Position numbers and translations under genes: made by a program. Under the pieces are notes generated by a model that was not told where the DNA came from, made no database searches, and saw only the letters and a list, made by a program, of their open reading frames with translations. 64,000 bases of DNA, taken from the NCBI RefSeq assembly GCF_040436405.1, contig NZ_AP031575.1:3661501-3725500 (forward strand), in the 5' to 3' direction. Below are positions 10,231 to 19,129 of the stretch, piece by piece. The stretch comes from Marinomonas sp. THO17 (GTDB lineage: Bacteria > Pseudomonadota > Gammaproteobacteria > Pseudomonadales > Marinomonadaceae). How positions within the stretch are numbered: the stretch's first letter is position 1; the number at the start of each line of letters is the position of its first letter.

Positions 10231-11433
10231 GTGATCGAAGTTGGCACTAAAAAGTTTTGGCGTGGCACCCTAGCCTTAATGATTGGTTCTTTCATGATTT
10301 TTGCCAATGTTTATGTCACACAGCCTTTGCTTCCTATGATCGCGGATGAGTTTGCTGTTTCAGCTCTGCAAGCCAGCGCAAGCTTTACCATTACCACATT
10401 AACCTTAGGGATCTCTCTTTTGTTTTATGGACCTATCTCCGACGCATTAGGCCGTAAGGGGATTATGGTCATGACCATGCTAGGCATTACTTTAACCACT
10501 GCTTGTCTCGCTTTGGTTCAGCAATATGAATACCTACTGCTATTACGTGCTTTACAAGGCTTTTTTCTTGCGGGTTTACCTGCTATTGCCGTGGCTTATT
10601 TGGGGGACGAATACTCGTCTGAAGCTTTAATGGTGGCTGTGGGTCTGTATATCAGCGGGAATACTTTGGGTGGTATTGGTGGTCGATTAATTGGTGGATT
10701 TGCCGGTGAATGGTTAGGCTATACTGCTACCTTTGCTGTAATGGCGGCAATCAGTTTCATTTGTTTGCTGATATTTTATGTCTTGTTGCCCGCGTCACAA
10801 CATTTTCAACCAAATCCACTTAGACTGGGTGAGATTTTGTCTAACATGAAAAGGCATTTGTTGAATCGTCGACTGATTACCTGTTATTTGATTGGTGGAT
10901 TGAGCTTTTTCATTTTTATTAATCAGTACAGCTACGTTACCTTCGTGCTGGAAGCCGCTCCTTATCACTTATCGGCTAAATATATCGGTTTGCTGTTTTT
11001 AACCTATTTGTCTGGCACAGTGGGTTCGGCCATGTCCGGAAAATTGGCAAAGCGTTGGCCGCAGGCTCATATCATGATGTTGGGCACTGGCATTTTTATG
11101 CTGGGGTCTTGTGTGACGTTAGGTGAGAGTTTATGGCTCATTATTCTGGGATTATTGATCAACAGTTTTGGTTTTTTCTTATGTCATTCCACTGCCAGTA
11201 GCTTTGTGAGTCGACATGCGAAACAGGCAAAAGCCAGTGCATCCTCCTTGTATCTGGTGTTTTATTATCTAGGGGCAAGTTCGGGTGGTTTTTATTTGGA
11301 TCCTTTCTGGCAAATGAACGGATGGACTGGTGTGATTTTTGGCTCTTGGATTATCCTAGGTATTGTATTGATGGCACAATTGAGTCTGTTGAGATACCAA
11401 GCAAAATCATCACAACCTCTTGCAAAACTTTAA
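10231..11433 (+). CDS. ynfM: MFS transporter, YnfM family
   Basis: 400-residue major facilitator with about 12 membrane helices. The segment QPLLPMIADEF in the first loop and GPISDALGRKG in the helix 2-3 loop are typical of the YnfM/arabinose-type drug efflux branch. I chose GTG 10231 because GGAGAGGA lies just upstream; an in-frame TTG at 10180 would add 17 residues and runs into the lysR promoter region. The substrate is unknown. It is probably regulated by the divergent LysR protein. Confidence 0.88.
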   Translation: MIEVGTKKFWRGTLALMIGSFMIFANVYVTQPLLPMIADEFAVSALQASASFTITTLTLGISLLFYGPISDALGRKGIMVMTMLGITLTTACLALVQQYEYLLLLRALQGFFLAGLPAIAVAYLGDEYSSEALMVAVGLYISGNTLGGIGGRLIGGFAGEWLGYTATFAVMAAISFICLLIFYVLLPASQHFQPNPLRLGEILSNMKRHLLNRRLITCYLIGGLSFFIFINQYSYVTFVLEAAPYHLSAKYIGLLFLTYLSGTVGSAMSGKLAKRWPQAHIMMLGTGIFMLGSCVTLGESLWLIILGLLINSFGFFLCHSTASSFVSRHAKQAKASASSLYLVFYYLGASSGGFYLDPFWQMNGWTGVIFGSWIILGIVLMAQLSLLRYQAKSSQPLAKL

Positions 11434-11492
11434 GGATAAAAAGGAAGCGTAGACTGACAACTCGCTCAGCCATTTGAAGTTGGCAGTTATCC
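11433..11492 (+). other. Imperfect hairpin after ynfM-like gene
   Basis: GGATAA and ACTGACAACT pair with AGTTGGCAGT and TTATCC across about 60 bases, with one mismatch in the inner 10-bp stem. No T run follows. It may be the 3' end structure of the MFS transcript. Confidence 0.4.
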
Positions 11493-11504
11493 TAAAAGAC
11501 ACGC

Positions 11505-11532
11505 ATAAAAAAAGCCCTGCAGAGCAGGGCTT
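11505..11532 (-). terminator. Minus-strand terminator, probably for ppsA
   Basis: AAGCCCTGC-AGA-GCAGGGCTT is a perfect 9-bp stem. The uninterrupted T run lies on the minus strand (A run at 11507-11513 on the plus strand), so it stops leftward transcription. The only leftward gene upstream is ppsA, about 400 bp away, with the MITE in between. Confidence 0.8.
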
Positions 11533-11576
11533 AAAACGAGAGTTGTGACAACAATAAGGCCACGAGCCGTGATTAA

Positions 11577-11839
11577 GGAAGGTACGAACAAGTCCACTGA
11601 CTTCAGCGTGTGGATAACTCTCTTTTATTCGAGGCAAGTTTCGCTGTCCAATATAAGCATATTGGCAAGAAGCTTAACAAAGAATAAAGAGAGCTTAACC
11701 CACGCCCTTCGGGTCTTTCAGAGAAACGGCCTCTCTGTGTTAAGAGTGATTGAAAGGTATTAACATTCCTGCTCACTCTTGCCTTGATAGGCCATTTCTC
11801 TGATAAGACTGATGTTCAGAAGACTTATTCGCACCTTCC
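11577..11839. mobile_element. Non-autonomous IS5-family MITE (263 bp)
   Basis: The ends are inverted repeats: GGAAGGTACGAACAAGTC at 11577 and, on the other strand from 11839, GGAAGGTGCGAATAAGTC. The second form matches the end sequence I remember for E. coli IS5. Flanking tetramers are TTAA on the left and TTGA on the right, a near match to the YTAR target duplication of IS5. The interior has no transposase but is strongly folded: AAGAGTGA (11742) pairs with TCACTCTT (11773), and CTTAACCCA pairs with TGTGTTAAG. Short open frames inside look like chance. Related pieces lie at 59034 and 9189. Confidence 0.85.
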
Positions 11840-11856
11840 TTGAAACGGCAATCTGA

Positions 11857-11878
11857 CTTAGTAGGTATCCCTACTAAG
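11857..11878. repeat. Perfect hairpin downstream of ppsA (distal)
   Basis: CTTAGTAGG-TATC-CCTACTAAG, a 9-bp perfect stem with a four-base loop, between the MITE and the ppsA stop. No T run on either strand. Possibly a 3'-end mRNA structure. Confidence 0.6.
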
Positions 11879-11889
11879 ATGCAGTCGGA

Positions 11890-11918
11890 ATCTACCTTTT
11901 GTTTATTTTAAGGTAGAT
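11890..11918. repeat. Perfect hairpin downstream of ppsA (proximal)
   Basis: ATCTACCTT and AAGGTAGAT, 9-bp arms around an AT-rich 11-base loop, eight bases from the ppsA stop. Together with the neighbouring hairpin it makes a double stem-loop trailer for ppsA mRNA. Confidence 0.6.
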
Positions 11919-11925
11919 GGTTAAC

Positions 11926-14322
11926 TTATACCGCGTCTTGATTCAGAGACGCGTTTTCAATAACTTCATTTAGGTGTAGCCATGTTTCAACCACGGTATC
12001 TGGGTTGAGCGACACACTTTCGATGCCTTGCGCCACCAACCAGTCTGCAAAATCAGCATGATCGGAAGGTCCTTGACCACAAATGCCCACATATTTTCCT
12101 TGCCCGCGACAAGCGGAAATCGCCATTTTAAGCAGCTTTTTCACCGCAGGGTTGCGTTCATCAAACTTATCGGCGATCAGGCCAGAGTCACGATCTAGAC
12201 CCAGCGTCAGCTGTGTTAGATCGTTTGAGCCAATTGAGAAGCCGTCAAAGTATTCGAGGAATTCCTCTGCTAGCAAAGCATTTGAGGGCAGTTCACACAT
12301 CATGATGACTTTTAATCCATTTTCACCGCGGGCAAGACCTTGCTCAGCCAGGAGTTCGGTCACTTGTTGTGCTTCTTCAAGAGTACGAACAAAAGGAATC
12401 ATGATTTGTACGTTGGTCAGCCCCATCTCGTTACGAACACGACGAATGGCTTCACATTCAAGGGCAAAGCAGTCGCGGAATGAATCATCTATGTAGCGGG
12501 CTGCTCCGCGGAAGCCAAGCATTGGATTCTCTTCATCAGGTTCAAACTGAGGGCCGCCAATGAGGTTGTGATATTCGTTGGATTTGAAATCAGACAGACG
12601 CACTATGACTGGCTTTTGCGAGAAAGAGCAGGCCAGTGTGGCGACACCTTCTACGAGTTTATCGACATAGAACTCCACTGGACCTTGGTAGCCGGCAATA
12701 CGATGATCAATCTCTTCTTGCAATATGGCATCCATGTCCGTGTAGTTGAGTAGGGCCTTGGGGTGTATACCTATCATGCGGTTAATAATAAATTCCAAAC
12801 GAGCCAGACCAATACCAGCGTTTGGTAGCATAGCAAAGTCAAAAGCACGGTTTGGGTTGCCGACGTTCATCATGACTTTGACAGGCAGCTCTGGCATGTT
12901 ACCCACTTCAGAAGTGATCACATCAAAATTCAATTGGCCTTGGTAAACAAAGCCCATGTCACCTTGTGCGCAGGATACGGTTACTGGTTGATCATCCTTC
13001 AAAACTTCGGTGGCATCGCCACAACCTACCACAGCAGGAATGCCTAATTCACGAGCAATAATGGCCGCGTGACAAGTTCGGCCGCCACGATTCGTTACAA
13101 TGGCAGAGGCACGTTTCATGATGGGTTCCCAATCCGGGTCAGTGATGTCAGTGACCAACACATCACCCTGTTGGATGCGATCCATTTCAGTGATGGAAGA
13201 CAAAACTTTTACCGCCCCAGTACCTATTTTGTGGCCTATGGCACGTCCTGTGATCAATACATTTGAGGTCTCTTTTAGACTGTACCGCTCCATGCTTTGT
13301 GTATTGGCTTGGCTACGAACGGTTTCTGGGCGTGCTTGCACTATATAGAGTTTACCGTCGATGCCGTCTTTGGCCCATTCAATGTCCATTGGGCGTTGGT
13401 AATGTTGCTCGATAATGCAGGCTTGTCTGGCCAGATCTTCAATCTCTTCATTGCTTAAGGCGAAGCGGTTTTGATCATCAAGCTCCACTGGCACTATCTT
13501 AACGAATTCATCACTGCTTGCGGCGGCGTATTCCATTTTCTGGGCTTTGCTGCCTAAGCTTTTGCGCACGACCGCTGGACGCTTGGCGGCCAGAGTTGGC
13601 TTATGAACATAGTATTCGTCAGGGTTGACGGTACCTTGCACCACCATTTCGCCCAAACCGTAGGCGGCAGTAATGAATACCACTTCGTCGAATCCAGATT
13701 CAGTGTCCAAAGTGAACAGCACACCAGAAGCTCCTATGTCACTGCGTACCATTTTTTGAATGCCTGCAGATAAGGCCACACCTTGGTGTTCAAAACCTTG
13801 GTGAACGCGGTAAGAGATGGCTCGGTCATTAAACAAAGAGGCAAATACACGCTTGATCGAAGCTTTGATGTCAGCCAAACCTTTTACATTGAGGTAAGTT
13901 TCCTGCTGTCCAGCAAACGACGCGTCAGGTAAGTCTTCCGCCGTTGCGGAAGAACGCACAGCAAAGGAAGTATCTGTAGGATTGTCTTCGCACAGTTCAC
14001 TAAACGCCGCTTCAATCTCCTGATTGAATTGGTCGGAAAAAGGTGCGTCTTCGATCCAGTTACGAATTTTGACACCCGCTTCCGCTAATGCATGAACATC
14101 GTCTACGTCCAAGCTGTCTAATATGCTATGGATTTTCTCTTCTAAGCCGCTTTCTACCAAGAAAGTTTGATAGGCATAAGCAGTCGTAGCGAAACCGTTT
14201 GGTACTTGGATACCAAGGTCTGTCAGGTTGGAAATCATTTCTCCCAAAGAGGCGTTTTTACCGCCCACTTGGCCGACATCTTCTAAACGAAGATCTTTAA
14301 ACCACTTAATGAATTTGCTCAC
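11926..14322 (-). CDS. ppsA: Phosphoenolpyruvate synthase
   Basis: 798-residue enzyme that makes PEP from pyruvate and ATP for gluconeogenesis. The N-terminal ATP-grasp part begins [22 protein letters not shown]; the mobile phosphohistidine domain has [14 protein letters not shown] with the catalytic His near residue 418; the C-terminal PEP/pyruvate barrel ends in [17 protein letters not shown] with the catalytic Cys near residue 748. It is divergent from ppsR, whose product switches PpsA on and off by phosphorylating a Thr next to that His. A possible Cra-like site lies in the shared control region. Confidence 0.98.
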   Translation of the reverse strand: MSKFIKWFKDLRLEDVGQVGGKNASLGEMISNLTDLGIQVPNGFATTAYAYQTFLVESGLEEKIHSILDSLDVDDVHALAEAGVKIRNWIEDAPFSDQFNQEIEAAFSELCEDNPTDTSFAVRSSATAEDLPDASFAGQQETYLNVKGLADIKASIKRVFASLFNDRAISYRVHQGFEHQGVALSAGIQKMVRSDIGASGVLFTLDTESGFDEVVFITAAYGLGEMVVQGTVNPDEYYVHKPTLAAKRPAVVRKSLGSKAQKMEYAAASSDEFVKIVPVELDDQNRFALSNEEIEDLARQACIIEQHYQRPMDIEWAKDGIDGKLYIVQARPETVRSQANTQSMERYSLKETSNVLITGRAIGHKIGTGAVKVLSSITEMDRIQQGDVLVTDITDPDWEPIMKRASAIVTNRGGRTCHAAIIARELGIPAVVGCGDATEVLKDDQPVTVSCAQGDMGFVYQGQLNFDVITSEVGNMPELPVKVMMNVGNPNRAFDFAMLPNAGIGLARLEFIINRMIGIHPKALLNYTDMDAILQEEIDHRIAGYQGPVEFYVDKLVEGVATLACSFSQKPVIVRLSDFKSNEYHNLIGGPQFEPDEENPMLGFRGAARYIDDSFRDCFALECEAIRRVRNEMGLTNVQIMIPFVRTLEEAQQVTELLAEQGLARGENGLKVIMMCELPSNALLAEEFLEYFDGFSIGSNDLTQLTLGLDRDSGLIADKFDERNPAVKKLLKMAISACRGQGKYVGICGQGPSDHADFADWLVAQGIESVSLNPDTVVETWLHLNEVIENASLNQDAV

Positions 14323-14484
14323 AAGAGACTCCGAAATTTAGGCTTTTATTATTTAAAATACTGTTGAGCCAAAATGGCTCTTCAGAACAAAGTGAAGTGA
14401 CTAAGCTATGATTCAGGGTCACGATTCAAGACTTGTCAAAAGCAACACTATGAGTTCATTGTATGTAGCGGGGATGCGTTGAAT

Positions 14485-14496
14485 AAAATCGATTAT
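14485..14496. promoter_or_regulatory. Possible Cra/FruR-like operator in the ppsA-ppsR gap
   Basis: AAAATCGATTAT matches 8 of 12 positions of the Cra consensus TGAATCGATTCA. E. coli ppsA is Cra-activated, which is the only reason to single it out. The whole 206-bp gap is AT-rich, so chance is possible. Confidence 0.25.
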
Positions 14497-14528
14497 TCGA
14501 TGTAGTTTTATTTCAATCGAAAAAACGG

Positions 14529-15368
14529 ATGTCGTTAGATAACAACAAAATGAGAAAAAATGACATGAAAGTGTACTTTGTTTCCGATGGTACCGCGATC
14601 ACAGCTGAGGTGTTTGGTTCCGCTATGTTGTCCTTTTTTGATGTCGACATAATGACCAAAAGTGTGCCTTTTTTAACCACCAAAGATCAGGCTAACGGAC
14701 TGAAACAGCAGATAGATAACGAAGTGCTGCAAGGGGCATCGGTGTTGGTGTTTTATACCATCTCAGATTCGTCTATGAGAGACATAATACAAGGCTGCAA
14801 TTGCCATTGTTACAATGTTTTTGGTGACATGCTGTCACCCATTGAACAGGCTTTGGGGGTAAAAGCACAGCCCGCAGCACAAAAAGCACATGGTATGAAA
14901 GCGGGTGTCTATGATGGTCGAATCGATGCTATTAACTACGCTTTAGCCAATGATGATGGGGCTTCCATCAAGAATTTTGATGAGGCTGATATCATATTAT
15001 TAGGGGTGTCGCGTTCGGGCAAAACGCCCACCAGTTTGTATTTGGCCATGCAATACGGCATTCGCGCCGCAAACTATCCAATCACAGAGGATGATTTCTC
15101 CAGTGCGGGCTTGCCCAAAGTATTACGACCACACAAAACAAAGCTTTATGGCCTCACCATAGACGCGCAGCGTTTGCATGAAATTCGCACTGGTCGCATG
15201 GCGCAAAGCAAATATGCCTCCTTTCGACAATGCCGTTATGAAGTAGAAGAAGTGGAGTCTTTGTATCGCCAAGAACGTATACCATTTCTTAATAGTACAC
15301 GTTTGTCGGTGGAAGAAATTTCCACCAAAGTCATGGCGGAGATGAATTTAGAGCGTCACAGACACTAA
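14529..15368 (+). CDS. ppsR: PEP synthase regulatory protein (bifunctional kinase/phosphorylase)
   Basis: 279-residue DUF299 protein that inactivates PEP synthase by ADP-dependent Thr phosphorylation and reactivates it by Pi-dependent dephosphorylation. It begins VYFVSDGTAITAEVFG, the family signature, and has the P-loop-like GVSRSGKTPTSLYLA at about residues 158-172. Start choice is uncertain: ATG 14529, 14550 and 14565 are in frame and none has a strong ribosome site; the conserved region starts two codons after 14565. Divergent placement from ppsA supports the function. Confidence 0.95.
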   Translation: MSLDNNKMRKNDMKVYFVSDGTAITAEVFGSAMLSFFDVDIMTKSVPFLTTKDQANGLKQQIDNEVLQGASVLVFYTISDSSMRDIIQGCNCHCYNVFGDMLSPIEQALGVKAQPAAQKAHGMKAGVYDGRIDAINYALANDDGASIKNFDEADIILLGVSRSGKTPTSLYLAMQYGIRAANYPITEDDFSSAGLPKVLRPHKTKLYGLTIDAQRLHEIRTGRMAQSKYASFRQCRYEVEEVESLYRQERIPFLNSTRLSVEEISTKVMAEMNLERHRH

Positions 15369-15380
15369 GAAAAATGGCTT

Positions 15381-15405
15381 AATAGATCGAATTATTCGAT
15401 CTATT
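15381..15405 (+). other. Perfect inverted repeat after ppsR
   Basis: AATAGATCGAA-TTA-TTCGATCTATT gives 11-bp perfect arms 13 bases past the ppsR stop. It lacks a T tract, so it is either a weak terminator or an mRNA 3' stabilising stem. Confidence 0.55.
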
Positions 15406-15585
15406 CCTTAGGATTGGTGATTTTTCGTTCGAAAAATTGTCATAAATCAATGTTTTTATTTTTGGCTTACCAATTTGATTAAAGATAATTGACTGAAAAA
15501 TAGACAGTTTTTGTCACTTTTGTAGTGGAATTACAAAACCGCCAAGCGGACTGTGCAGATAATGAATAGAAAGGCTGCAAAAGAG

Positions 15586-15613
15586 AGAGTATTTGCCGAG
15601 AATACTCTATAAT
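15586..15613 (+). promoter_or_regulatory. Candidate -10 box with overlapping inverted repeat, upstream of rnr
   Basis: A consensus TATAAT is at 15608-15613. Directly against it, AGAGTATT (15586) and AATACTCT (15601) form an 8-bp inverted repeat spaced by seven bases, which would cover the -35/spacer region and could be an operator. No good -35 hexamer is visible. This gap (15369-15732) holds no gene. Confidence 0.4.
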
Positions 15614-15624
15614 ATCGATAACTT

Positions 15625-15665
15625 ATGTGGCTTCGAATCCCTTAATTTTAACGAATATGCCACAT
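15625..15665 (+). other. Structured leader of rnr
   Basis: ATGTGGC (15625) pairs with GCCACAT (15659), continued inward by TTCG and CGAA. If the TATAAT at 15608 is used, this stem-loop lies at the start of the transcript, about 70 bases before the rnr start. Cold-inducible RNase R mRNAs are known to be regulated after transcription, but a role here is inference. Confidence 0.4.
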
Positions 15666-15732
15666 TTTCGATAGTAAGATGTTCATATTGGTGAGTGATA
15701 AATACAGGATGTCTTACTGAATAACCAAGGAT

Positions 15733-18309
15733 ATGCCTACTTTGAGTAAAAAAATTAACGATCCACATCTGCAACGAGAAGCTTCAAAATACGATAACCC
15801 CGTTCCTAGCCGTGAATTTATCCTAGAATTTCTTGCGACGCGTAACCAGCCTTTTAGCCATCTGCAACTTTGTGACGAATTCTCTTTAAAAGAAGAAGAC
15901 GAGATCGAAGCCTTGCGCCGACGTTTGATTGCCATGTGTCGTGATCATCAGCTAAATTCCAATGCCAATAATGAATATTATCCGATTCTAGAAAGTGACT
16001 TAATCGAAGGCTATGTACAGGGTAACAAAGAAGGGCATGGTTTTTTATTAAGAGAAAATGACGACGATATCTTTTTGTCTGCGCGACAAATGATGAGCGT
16101 AATGGACGGCGACAAAGTGAAAGTGCGTTTGTCGGGTCGCAGTGTAAAGGGGCGCTTAGACGGCGTTGTGGTAGAGGTCATTGAACGTCGTCACACTCAA
16201 CTAGTTGGTCGCTATTATGAAGAGAGTCAGACCGCTTTTGTTACCCCTGAAAATCCGCGTATTTCTCAAGATATTTTGATAACCAAAGCATCCGGTTTAT
16301 CGCCTAAGCACGGTCAATATGTGCTAGTGGAAATTTTATCTTATGCTGATCGCGGACAAGCTGCGCAAGGCATAGTAAAAAAAGTGCTAGGGGACTTTAT
16401 GGCCCCAGGGGTGGAAATCGAAGTGGCGATGCATCGTTACGAGATTCCCAACGAATGGCCTGTTGCGGTTGAGCAACAAATTCAGCATTTCACCACAGCC
16501 GTGGCGGAAGAAGACAAAGCTCACCGTGTGGACCTCAGAGAAACGCCGTTTGTTACCATAGATGGCGAAGACGCTCGTGACTTTGACGATGCTGTGTATT
16601 GTGAGAAAACGCCGGGCGGTTGGAAACTGTTTGTTGCCATTGCTGACGTGTCTCATTATGTGAAAAAAGGCACGGCGTTGGATGAAGAAGCCATAGTGCG
16701 CGGCAACTCGGTTTATTTCCCCGGTCGTGTGATTCCTATGCTGCCAGAGGTTTTATCGAACGGACTTTGCTCATTAAACCCAGATGTGGACCGTTTGGCC
16801 ATGGTGGCGGAAATTTCCCTGACCAGCAAAGGCAAAATGCGCGGTTTCAAATTCTATGAAGGTTTGATTCGCTCTCATGCACGCTTGACTTACACTAAGG
16901 TGGCGAAAATGATTGCCACTGAGCCAGAAGATGAAGGTGTGGCGTTGCGTGAGCGTTATCAAGACATAGTGTCGCACATTGATGATTTAAGTGGATTATA
17001 CCAAGTGTTAAAAGACGCTCGTGATGAGCGTGGCGCCATGGAATTCGAAACCGTCGAAACTCGTATGGTATTTGATGAGAACGCCAAAATTGAACACATT
17101 GTCCCTGTTGAGCGTAACGATGCTCATAAGCTGATCGAAGAGTGTATGTTGTGTGCTAACGTGGCGGCAGCAGAGCTCTTGATTAAAGCAGATTTACCGG
17201 CGTTATTCCGTGTCCATGAAGGGCCAAAAGAAGATCGCTTAATGACCTTGCGAACTTATTTAGGCTTGCTTGGTTTGGAATTGCCAGGTGGTCTGAAGCC
17301 AACCCCAGCCGATTACGCCTTGGTGGCCGAGCAAATTCGTGACCGTGCGGATGCGCGAAGTATCCAAACCATGATGTTGCGTTCTATGTCACAAGCGGTT
17401 TATCAGGCCGATAACATGGGGCATTTTGGCTTGAATTATGAAGCCTATACGCATTTCACTTCGCCGATTCGTCGTTACCCTGATTTATTGGTACACCGCG
17501 CCATCCGTTATCTGATCCGTGGTGAAGGTCGACCAAAAGTGTCGCAAGCCCATCGAGTCGCGGGCAGTCCTTTATTAAAAGAGAAGAAAATTTACGGCTA
17601 CGACCATGCGGATATGGATGGCTTAGGGGATTCTTGTTCCTTAACAGAGCGTCGTGCTGATGAAGCCACTCGTGATGTGGAAGCTTGGTTAAAATGCCAA
17701 TATGTAGAGCAGCACCTTGGCGATCCCTTTGATGGTGTTGTCACCGCGGTGACACCTTTCGGTCTTTTTGTTGAGTTACAAGGCCTGTTTGTTGATGGCT
17801 TGGTACATATCTCAGGACTGGGGCAGGATTACTTTGTTCATGATATTGAGCATCAAGCCATTATTGGTGAGCGCACTGGTAAAGTATTCCGCTTGGGTGA
17901 CAGCGTAAAAGTTCGTGTGGCGAGCGTCAATTTAGAACAGCGCAAAATCGATTTGAGCCTGGATAACTCTGCCCCTCGTGCTCGTAAAAAGGTAGAGCGA
18001 GACGAGTTGTCTGAGCTAGAAATGCAATTAGCTCAGTTGCCACCTATTGAATTGGGTGGTCGTTCCAAACCGAAAATGGACGCCAAAAAAGATCTTCAGC
18101 AAGAAGATAAGAGTGGCGAAAAGAGTAAGTCGAAAAAGCGTCGAGCACCTTCTAAAGGCAAACGCGTAAGACAGAAGAAAACGGCTCAATCGGCTAATAC
18201 TAAAGGGTCTAAAGGGACTGCTTCGAGTGCGAAAAAGCCAAACAAGGTGAAAGCCAAAAAAACAAAAAAGGCCAAAAAAAGTAACGCCAAGTCGCGTGCT
18301 AGTGATTAA
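15733..18309 (+). CDS. rnr: Ribonuclease R
   Basis: 858-residue 3'-5' exoribonuclease that degrades structured RNA and takes part in RNA quality control. Order of domains: N-terminal winged-helix, cold-shock domains, RNB catalytic domain with DGEDARDFDDAVY near residues 276-288 carrying the metal-binding aspartates, S1 domain about residues 663-745, and a Lys/Ser-rich basic tail of about 100 residues that is typical of RNase R. ATG 15733 has AAGGAT just upstream. It is followed 40 bp on by rlmB, as in E. coli. Confidence 0.98.
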   Translation: MPTLSKKINDPHLQREASKYDNPVPSREFILEFLATRNQPFSHLQLCDEFSLKEEDEIEALRRRLIAMCRDHQLNSNANNEYYPILESDLIEGYVQGNKEGHGFLLRENDDDIFLSARQMMSVMDGDKVKVRLSGRSVKGRLDGVVVEVIERRHTQLVGRYYEESQTAFVTPENPRISQDILITKASGLSPKHGQYVLVEILSYADRGQAAQGIVKKVLGDFMAPGVEIEVAMHRYEIPNEWPVAVEQQIQHFTTAVAEEDKAHRVDLRETPFVTIDGEDARDFDDAVYCEKTPGGWKLFVAIADVSHYVKKGTALDEEAIVRGNSVYFPGRVIPMLPEVLSNGLCSLNPDVDRLAMVAEISLTSKGKMRGFKFYEGLIRSHARLTYTKVAKMIATEPEDEGVALRERYQDIVSHIDDLSGLYQVLKDARDERGAMEFETVETRMVFDENAKIEHIVPVERNDAHKLIEECMLCANVAAAELLIKADLPALFRVHEGPKEDRLMTLRTYLGLLGLELPGGLKPTPADYALVAEQIRDRADARSIQTMMLRSMSQAVYQADNMGHFGLNYEAYTHFTSPIRRYPDLLVHRAIRYLIRGEGRPKVSQAHRVAGSPLLKEKKIYGYDHADMDGLGDSCSLTERRADEATRDVEAWLKCQYVEQHLGDPFDGVVTAVTPFGLFVELQGLFVDGLVHISGLGQDYFVHDIEHQAIIGERTGKVFRLGDSVKVRVASVNLEQRKIDLSLDNSAPRARKKVERDELSELEMQLAQLPPIELGGRSKPKMDAKKDLQQEDKSGEKSKSKKRRAPSKGKRVRQKKTAQSANTKGSKGTASSAKKPNKVKAKKTKKAKKSNAKSRASD

Positions 18310-18349
18310 TTGAACGAATTAAAATAGAACAGAGAGAATTGACACATTC

Positions 18350-19117
18350 ATGTCAGATTTAGAGTGGATATACGGCATTCATGCCGTTGAAAATGCCTTA
18401 TCGCAACAAGCTGATCGTATTAAAGAAGTACGTTTTCAAGAAGGTCGTGATGATAAGAAAACACAGCGCTTGATGAGCTTGTGTAAAAAATACAAAGTGC
18501 GTTATAGCCTAGTACCCCGACGTGATTTAGACCAATTGTTCAGCAAGACCAAAGAGCGCATTGTGCATCAAGGTGTAGTGGCCTATACCGCCATGACCAA
18601 AGCCGGTAACGAAGCTGATTTACACAGTTACATTGAAAGTTTGGATGAGACGCCTTTGGTGATTATTCTGGATGGTGTAACGGATCCGCATAATCTTGGC
18701 GCTTGTTTACGCAGTGCCGATGCAGCTGGCGCGCATGCGGTGATCATGCCGAAAGACAATTCCGCGCCTCTCAATGCCACGGTGAGCAAGGTTGCCTGTG
18801 GTGCTGCGGAAAGTATGCCAGTGTATGCCGTAACGAACTTGGCACGTACCATGAAAAAGCTGCAGGATCAGGGTATTTGGATTTTTGGTACCGCGGGCGA
18901 AGCCACAGATACCATTTACGATCAGGACTTAACCATTCCAACTGCCATCGTCATGGGGGCGGAAGGTGAGGGGATGCGTCGCTTAACTCGTGAGCAATGT
19001 GATTACCTAGTGAAATTACCTATGGCAGGCGTAGTGTCTAGCTTGAACGTCTCGGTTGCGACCGGTGTGTGTTTGTACGAAGTGGTACGTCAGCGTGCCG
19101 TAAAAGCCAGTCGTTAA
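18350..19117 (+). CDS. rlmB: 23S rRNA (guanosine(2251)-2'-O)-methyltransferase RlmB
   Basis: 255-residue SpoU-family methyltransferase modifying G2251 in the 23S rRNA P loop. The N terminus EWIYGIHAVENAL is the substrate-binding L30e-like domain. SPOUT motifs are NLGACLRSADAAGAH (about residue 112), VMGAEGEGMRRLT and LPMAGVVSSLNVSVATGV (about residues 223-240), which form the trefoil knot. The conserved rnr-rlmB pairing supports it. The cobT start is only 12 bases downstream, so rlmB and the cobalamin genes may share a transcript. Confidence 0.97.
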   Translation: MSDLEWIYGIHAVENALSQQADRIKEVRFQEGRDDKKTQRLMSLCKKYKVRYSLVPRRDLDQLFSKTKERIVHQGVVAYTAMTKAGNEADLHSYIESLDETPLVIILDGVTDPHNLGACLRSADAAGAHAVIMPKDNSAPLNATVSKVACGAAESMPVYAVTNLARTMKKLQDQGIWIFGTAGEATDTIYDQDLTIPTAIVMGAEGEGMRRLTREQCDYLVKLPMAGVVSSLNVSVATGVCLYEVVRQRAVKASR

Positions 19118-19129
19118 GGAGAGAGTCAG

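Noticed and set aside
11545-11763. 72-codon open frame crossing the left end of the MITE
   Set aside because: It runs through the terminal repeat and hairpin arms of a non-coding element and lacks a start context.
12083-12496. 137-codon open frame on the plus strand inside ppsA
   Set aside because: Antisense shadow of a highly conserved gene; Ser/Arg-rich composition, no ribosome site and no family resemblance.
15631-15640. CTTCGAATCC resembling a tRNA T-arm upstream of rnr
   Set aside because: No acceptor stem, anticodon arm or CCA-adjacent structure could be built around it; the local fold is a simple stem-loop.
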